From an uncultured Stomatobaculum sp. (GTDB taxonomy: Bacteria; Bacillota; Clostridia; Lachnospirales; Lachnospiraceae): DNA of 64,000 nt. Positions 60,344-64,000 of this stretch are shown here, in pieces. A program made the position numbers and the translations under genes. Every line of letters starts with the position of its first letter. The stretch's first letter is position 1. The DNA is taken from positions 77,449-141,448 of the forward strand of contig NZ_CALEYG010000028.1 in the NCBI RefSeq assembly GCF_937924975.1. The letters run 5' to 3'. The notes below the pieces were generated by a model that was not told where the DNA came from, ran no database searches, and worked only from the letters and a program-made list of their open reading frames with translations.

Positions 60344-60416
60344 CGTTGCGGCTGTACTATGGCTATTCCATTGTGGCTGGATGAAACGCAGACATCGTCT
60401 GCTCTATGAGAAAGGA

Positions 60417-60454
60417 GAGCCTCCGGCAATCGGAAGATTGCTGGAGGCTCCTTT
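60417..60454 (+). terminator. Second hairpin, probable terminator
   Basis: GAGCCTCCGGCAATC and GATTGCTGGAGGCTC form a 15-bp stem (one G-U pair) around GGAA, then CCTTT. It ends no visible gene, so it may be the remains of a deleted transcription unit. Confidence 0.6.
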
Positions 60455-60464
60455 GCGTGGTAGA

Positions 60465-60530
60465 CGAAAGTAGAATGATGGGTATCCGAAAGTGGAATAA
60501 TAGGTGCCCGAAAGTAGAATATTCAGACTT
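60465..60530 (+). repeat. Three tandem 22-bp repeats
   Basis: CGAAAGTAGAAT, CGAAAGTGGAAT and CGAAAGTAGAAT start at 60465, 60487 and 60509, separated by similar ten-base blocks (GATGGGTATC, AATAGGTGCC). The 60267-60646 interval holds this, two hairpins and no gene. The repeats may be binding sites or the end of a lost mobile element. Confidence 0.6.
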
Positions 60531-60646
60531 ATTCATTGACTTTCACTTAAAAATATATTAATAACTGAATAAAGAGGTGGCATATCGACACTATATACAA
60601 TATATTTACAGTTTTGTGCTGCTTTTTTTGGGGGAGAGGCATCACA

Positions 60647-61555
60647 ATGAGAAAACTAGTGCGTATTCTGTCAGTGATTCTGACGGCTTGCAGCTTATTC
60701 GCTATGGCGACGACCGATGCGCATGCAGAAGTGTATTACATGTATGAGCGGATTACACCGGAGACCTTTGACTATGAGCGCTATGCCAATGACAACCCGG
60801 ATCTTCTGGCAGCATATGGCTATGACAAGGGCAAGCTCTACCAGCATTATCAGAACGCCGGAAAGGCAGAGGGAAGATTGGCCCACACATTGCCCGATAA
60901 GCCGGAGCGAATTGTAGTCTTCGATTATCAGGGAGATGAGTCCTATTATTTTGATGCGAAGCGCTATGCGGATGACAATCCGGACTTAAAGGCAGCCTTT
61001 GGATATAACAAGGCAGCACTTTGGAATCACTATAAGACGCGTGGCCTTCAGGAAGGACGCACTGCCTATGGGACCTCCTATAATGTGGACGCAAAGCTTA
61101 AGGTGTTTGATACGGCAGCAAGCATTACGAATGACAGGATGAGTGACCGGGATAAGATTAAAGCGGTACACGACTGGATTGTGAATCACACCAGATATGA
61201 CAAAGAGAATTTTGACAACGACACGATACCGGAAGACTCGTATAGCATTGCGGGCGTCATGCTGAACGGTAAGGCTGTTTGTTCCGGATATGCAGTGACA
61301 TTTGATTATTTTATGTATGTTCTTGGAATCGAACATGAGCACATCAGCGGAAAAACGACAGATTCATCCGGCAGGACAGGAAATCATAGTTGGAACCGGG
61401 TGCTGCTCGATAACCGGTGGTACTATGTGGACTGCACTTGGGATGATCCCGTCAGAAGTGATGGGAAAGACGTGTTGCGATATACTTATTTTCTGATTTC
61501 CGATGAGCAGATATCCAAGGATCATGTGGCAGAGAAAATTTATAAGACATATTAA
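60647..61555 (+). CDS. Secreted transglutaminase-like protein with two NPDL repeats
   Basis: 302 residues from the ATG at 60647 (GGGGGAGAGG upstream). A signal peptide ends near residue 28 (DAHA). Two imperfect repeats of about 40 residues follow, each with RYAxDNPDL, a YGY or FGY and an HYxxxGxxEGR motif. The second half is a transglutaminase-like core with catalytic C in GKAVCSGYA, H in GNHSWNRVLL and D in YYVDCTWDDP. Probably an extracellular or wall-associated thiol enzyme. Substrate unknown. Confidence 0.87.
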   Translation: MRKLVRILSVILTACSLFAMATTDAHAEVYYMYERITPETFDYERYANDNPDLLAAYGYDKGKLYQHYQNAGKAEGRLAHTLPDKPERIVVFDYQGDESYYFDAKRYADDNPDLKAAFGYNKAALWNHYKTRGLQEGRTAYGTSYNVDAKLKVFDTAASITNDRMSDRDKIKAVHDWIVNHTRYDKENFDNDTIPEDSYSIAGVMLNGKAVCSGYAVTFDYFMYVLGIEHEHISGKTTDSSGRTGNHSWNRVLLDNRWYYVDCTWDDPVRSDGKDVLRYTYFLISDEQISKDHVAEKIYKTY

Positions 61556-61584
61556 CAATTGTAGTAGTGGGAAATAGAACCTTG

Positions 61585-61633
61585 AAAAAAGAGTTGTTGT
61601 CGATTCCTTATGATGAGATGACAGCTCTTTTTT
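61585..61633 (+). terminator. Terminator with a long loop
   Basis: AAAAAAGAGTTGT and ACAGCTCTTTTTT pair over 13 positions (one G-U) around a 23-base loop, with the T run at the right. It separates the transglutaminase gene from the MORN gene. Confidence 0.55.
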
Positions 61634-61656
61634 ACAACTGGAGTAAGGAGGAGAAT

Positions 61657-62649
61657 ATGAAAAAAACATCAAGAAGTATCGCGATTGCCTTTATGCTCAG
61701 TGTTATAGCCAGCTCTCTGGTGGCATGCTCTCCAGCCAAGGGAAAAGCCGGGTCATCCAGTCAAGGGACAACGGCAGCACAAGTAAAAGTTGCGGAAAAC
61801 TCTGACAAGTCGGTGCAGAGTACAGATAGTACAACATCGGTAACGAATGAATTAAAAGAAAACGGACATTGTGTTTATCGCAATGAGAATGGGAATGTAA
61901 CAGAGGGAACAAGGGTAAATGGAGAGTGGGAAGGGCAGTTTAAAAAAAGCTTTCCAGATGGAAGTTACTTTGAAGGAACATACATAAAAGGAGAGGTGGA
62001 TGGACAAGTTCGTTATGTGGATACTGATGGAACAATAACAACTGGTTATTGGAAAGATGAAAACTGGAATGGGCGGTGCAAAGAAGAAGGAACGAATAAA
62101 GACAAGAAGAAATATGTAATACTCGGGCAAAAAGTAAATGGAAAATGGGAAGGAATATGTACAACTGTTTATGAAGAAGGCGGCTATTTTCAGAGAGTTT
62201 ATAAAAATGGGATAGAAAGCGGAGCTGCGACTTATGTAGACAGCGATGGTGTGATTTTCACAGGTACTCGAGAAAATGGTACTTGGACTGGTGAGTTTAA
62301 AGAAGAGGGAGTGAACGATAATAATCATCATTATGTAAAAGAGGGAGGAACGATGGTCAATGGGAAGTTGGAAGGTTTGGTAAGAACTACTTTTGACAAC
62401 GGAGAATATTGGGAAAACAACTACAAGGAAGGCAATATCATTGGAGAATCAACATATAGATTTGAAGATGGTAAAATTACAGTTGGTACCTGGGAAAACG
62501 GGAAGTGGAATGGGGCATTCACAACAACATTTCCGGACGGCTCTCATTATACAGGAGTTTATAAGGATGGGAAGATTATCGGTAATGTAATTTACACGGA
62601 CGAAGCGGGAAATACCTCTACCTGTGATCCGCACTCAATCAAAAAATAA
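61657..62649 (+). CDS. MORN-repeat lipoprotein
   Basis: 330 residues from the ATG at 61657 (AAGGAGGAG upstream). Signal peptide with lipobox L-V-A-C near residue 24, a Ser/Thr linker, then about eight MORN-type repeats of 20-25 residues (for example GEWEGQFKKSFPDGSYFEG, GKWNGAFTTTFPDGSHYTG). MORN repeats bind lipids or act as structural rods; the role here is unknown. Composition is more AT-rich than the transglutaminase gene before it. Confidence 0.85.
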   Translation: MKKTSRSIAIAFMLSVIASSLVACSPAKGKAGSSSQGTTAAQVKVAENSDKSVQSTDSTTSVTNELKENGHCVYRNENGNVTEGTRVNGEWEGQFKKSFPDGSYFEGTYIKGEVDGQVRYVDTDGTITTGYWKDENWNGRCKEEGTNKDKKKYVILGQKVNGKWEGICTTVYEEGGYFQRVYKNGIESGAATYVDSDGVIFTGTRENGTWTGEFKEEGVNDNNHHYVKEGGTMVNGKLEGLVRTTFDNGEYWENNYKEGNIIGESTYRFEDGKITVGTWENGKWNGAFTTTFPDGSHYTGVYKDGKIIGNVIYTDEAGNTSTCDPHSIKK

Positions 62650-62700
62650 AACTTGGCTTGTTTCTTATGCATCTGCTTGCATTGCAAAAGCAAGGTTAAC

Positions 62701-63402
62701 ATGAGATTTGACAGCATAGTTTTAGAAACACATAAGCACATTGAGGAGGCAGGAGGCTATTTAAGATTGGCTACTCCTGTGTTGAATATGGAGATTAGAA
62801 AAAAGCGTTCAAACAGAAAAGCTGGAGTATTTGAGGTTATTTGTATAATTATTTCAGTTTTAGGAGCAGGAGGAGGGATTCTCTTTCTACTAAATCTAGA
62901 AAATTTCTATAAAACTGGTCAGGCAAATGAAACTCTAGTCAAAGCAATAACAATCATACCCATTGTACTAGTCTTTTTGGCGTGGTTGATGATTCAATTT
63001 CTAACAGGGTCATTCCATCGGTTGGTTGGAACATGGCTTATGACAGAGCTGGCTATTTCAATAGAAATTATACTTTTGATTCTTGGGGTTATCGAGGGAC
63101 CGGTGGCAATTATTCTTTGGCTGGTATTAATATGTGCAGCCTTGTTGGGGACTGCATTGATTGTTGACCAAACGGAGGGGTACTATATTAATATTTATAC
63201 TTATCGTATAGTCAACTGGGAGATTAATGTGCTTCAGACATTTATTCTGATTGCTGCATTTGTTCTGGGGACATATGTTGATCTAAGAATATGGAAACAT
63301 GGATTGGAGGCGATAGATACACAACTTCGTTTCTTACTTGTAGTTCCAGCGTTGGCAGATTTTATCATTGCCGGAGCATATTCGGTGGAAGAAGTGCTTT
63401 AA
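62701..63402 (+). CDS. Multi-pass membrane protein of unknown function
   Basis: 233 residues from the ATG at 62701; a longer frame from 62653 has no ribosome site. A 45-residue basic N-terminus is followed by six hydrophobic segments (VICIIISVLGAGGGILFLL through FLLVVPALADFIIAGAYS). AT-rich coding with few G/C-ending codons, unlike the 30-58 kb genes, hinting at transfer. Not recognised. Confidence 0.65.
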   Translation: MRFDSIVLETHKHIEEAGGYLRLATPVLNMEIRKKRSNRKAGVFEVICIIISVLGAGGGILFLLNLENFYKTGQANETLVKAITIIPIVLVFLAWLMIQFLTGSFHRLVGTWLMTELAISIEIILLILGVIEGPVAIILWLVLICAALLGTALIVDQTEGYYINIYTYRIVNWEINVLQTFILIAAFVLGTYVDLRIWKHGLEAIDTQLRFLLVVPALADFIIAGAYSVEEVL

Positions 63403-63614
63403 GTATTGAAGAGTAGGAGAATTTTGTGATTCTTATATACATTCATTTGAACTAGAAAAATAATGACTTATTTTGCTGCTTTATAGCAGAGCTAAATAAG
63501 GATTAGGTTGCTTTGTGGTTTGCATACGAAGGTGAGTTTACATGCGTTCCATAACCAATGCTTGGCTCTGCTTAAGGTGATTAATATAGACTTACAGAAA
63601 GGAGATGAAAAGCT

Positions 63615-63752
63615 ATGACATGGACTTGCAAATACTGCGGATGGCCGAATTTCATGGAATATGAGTATTGCCATCATTGCGGACACCACAGACCTGCAGA
63701 CGCATACCGGAAGATAATTGCAATTTGCGCGAGCCGAATAAGCAAGAACTGA
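63615..63752 (+). CDS. Short zinc-ribbon protein
   Basis: 45 residues. Two C-x-x-C pairs (CKYC and CHHC, 11-12 residues apart) form a zinc-ribbon typical of small zinc-finger peptides, with a basic tail. GAAAGGAGATG lies nine bases before the ATG. Function unknown; such peptides often sit beside membrane proteins. Confidence 0.6.
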   Translation: MTWTCKYCGWPNFMEYEYCHHCGHHRPADAYRKIIAICASRISKN

Positions 63753-63789
63753 GACTCACCTGAAGATGACTGATTGATTATCAGTCGAA

Positions 63790-63822
63790 ACAAGGGTATA
63801 TCTTGTGAAGATATGCCCTTGT
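63790..63822. repeat. 15-bp hairpin between the zinc-ribbon and transposase genes
   Basis: ACAAGGGTATATCTT and AAGATATGCCCTTGT enclose GTG (one G-U pair). There is no T run; it may end both convergent genes or belong to the transposon end. Confidence 0.5.
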
Positions 63823-63905
63823 AGTGAGAAATCAAGAGTTATGTTTTGTAAGGTATAAGGAATATGGTATAAAAGGACAGAATCGCTTGAAGGTCATTGT
63901 AGTGG

Positions 63906-64000
63906 TCAACCCTTTTTGTAACACCACTGCTTAATGTTACACTCCGCTCTCTTTTCAAACGGAGTCAGATATCCGTTATACGTGTGTGGGCGTACCTGAT
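63906..64000 (-). mobile_element. C-terminal end of an IS3-type transposase, cut by the window edge
   Basis: The minus strand reads QVRPHTYNGYLTPFEKRAECN and ends at a TGA at 63906-63908. The R-P-H-T-Y-N-G-Y-L-T-P-F/xE phrase is the usual end of IS3/IS150-family integrase-core transposases, just after the last catalytic Glu. The rest lies outside the window. Its terminal inverted repeat was not identified. Confidence 0.7.

Overview
The window looks like chromosome from a low-to-moderate GC Firmicute, probably a Lachnospiraceae-type Clostridium. This is inferred from the gene families (DUF438/hemerythrin protein, CoA-transferase, PF06541 permease, choline-binding-type wall repeats, Gram-positive LexA-like box) and from strong AGGAGG ribosome sites. 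No rRNA or intact tRNA gene is present, so species cannot be named from this sequence.

Layout. 1-3.8 kb: a truncated acyltransferase, a prolyl-tRNA editing protein, a DUF4236/Ig-like membrane protein and a broken FMN-dehydrogenase tail. 4.1-13.7 kb: a complete type I-E CRISPR-Cas operon in one direction (cas3, cse1, cse2, cas7e, cas5e, cas6e, cas1 and a cas2 fused to a DEDDh exonuclease). 13.75-18.6 kb: an array of 79 clear repeats plus one degenerate terminal repeat, with a 61-bp period. 18.6-24.1 kb: an accessory zone of small genes (NYN remnant, two HicB-like, two ribbon-helix-helix, several unknown acidic proteins, phage-like scraps) in which isolated, partly decayed CRISPR repeats recur, usually about 50-125 bases before a small start codon. 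24.1-29.6 kb: lipoprotein, CAP wall protein and small metabolic enzymes. 29.6-35.2 kb: a three-gene TerB-N / BrxD-like ATPase / Lhr-like helicase operon behind a consensus promoter that carries a LexA-like box. 35.2-43.5 kb: flavoprotein, PF06541 permease, a CutC-transglutaminase fusion, a cation/proton antiporter and a CoA-transferase. 43.7-49.9 kb: a cassette resembling a type VII secreted lipase effector locus (immunity-like lipoproteins, small helical partners, large lipase-like protein, decayed immunity copy). 49.9-60.3 kb: GNAT, DUF438 protein, glutaredoxin-like protein, thioredoxin, CPBP protease, aspartase with divergent LysR, YdcF protein and a DUF6110/P1B-ATPase pair. 60.6-64 kb: secreted transglutaminase, MORN lipoprotein, membrane protein, zinc-ribbon peptide and the end of an IS3-type transposase.

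The most unusual signals are four. First, the base following the 28-bp repeat is G after each of the 27 leader-proximal repeats, then T or C for the next 45. Second, single CRISPR repeats are interleaved with small genes downstream of the array. Third, a 16-bp palindrome is held exactly 27 bp before an extended -10 box in five places, including upstream of cas3. Fourth, the TerB/BrxD/helicase operon appears to be under SOS control. All functional statements rest on motif recognition and context; no database search was possible.
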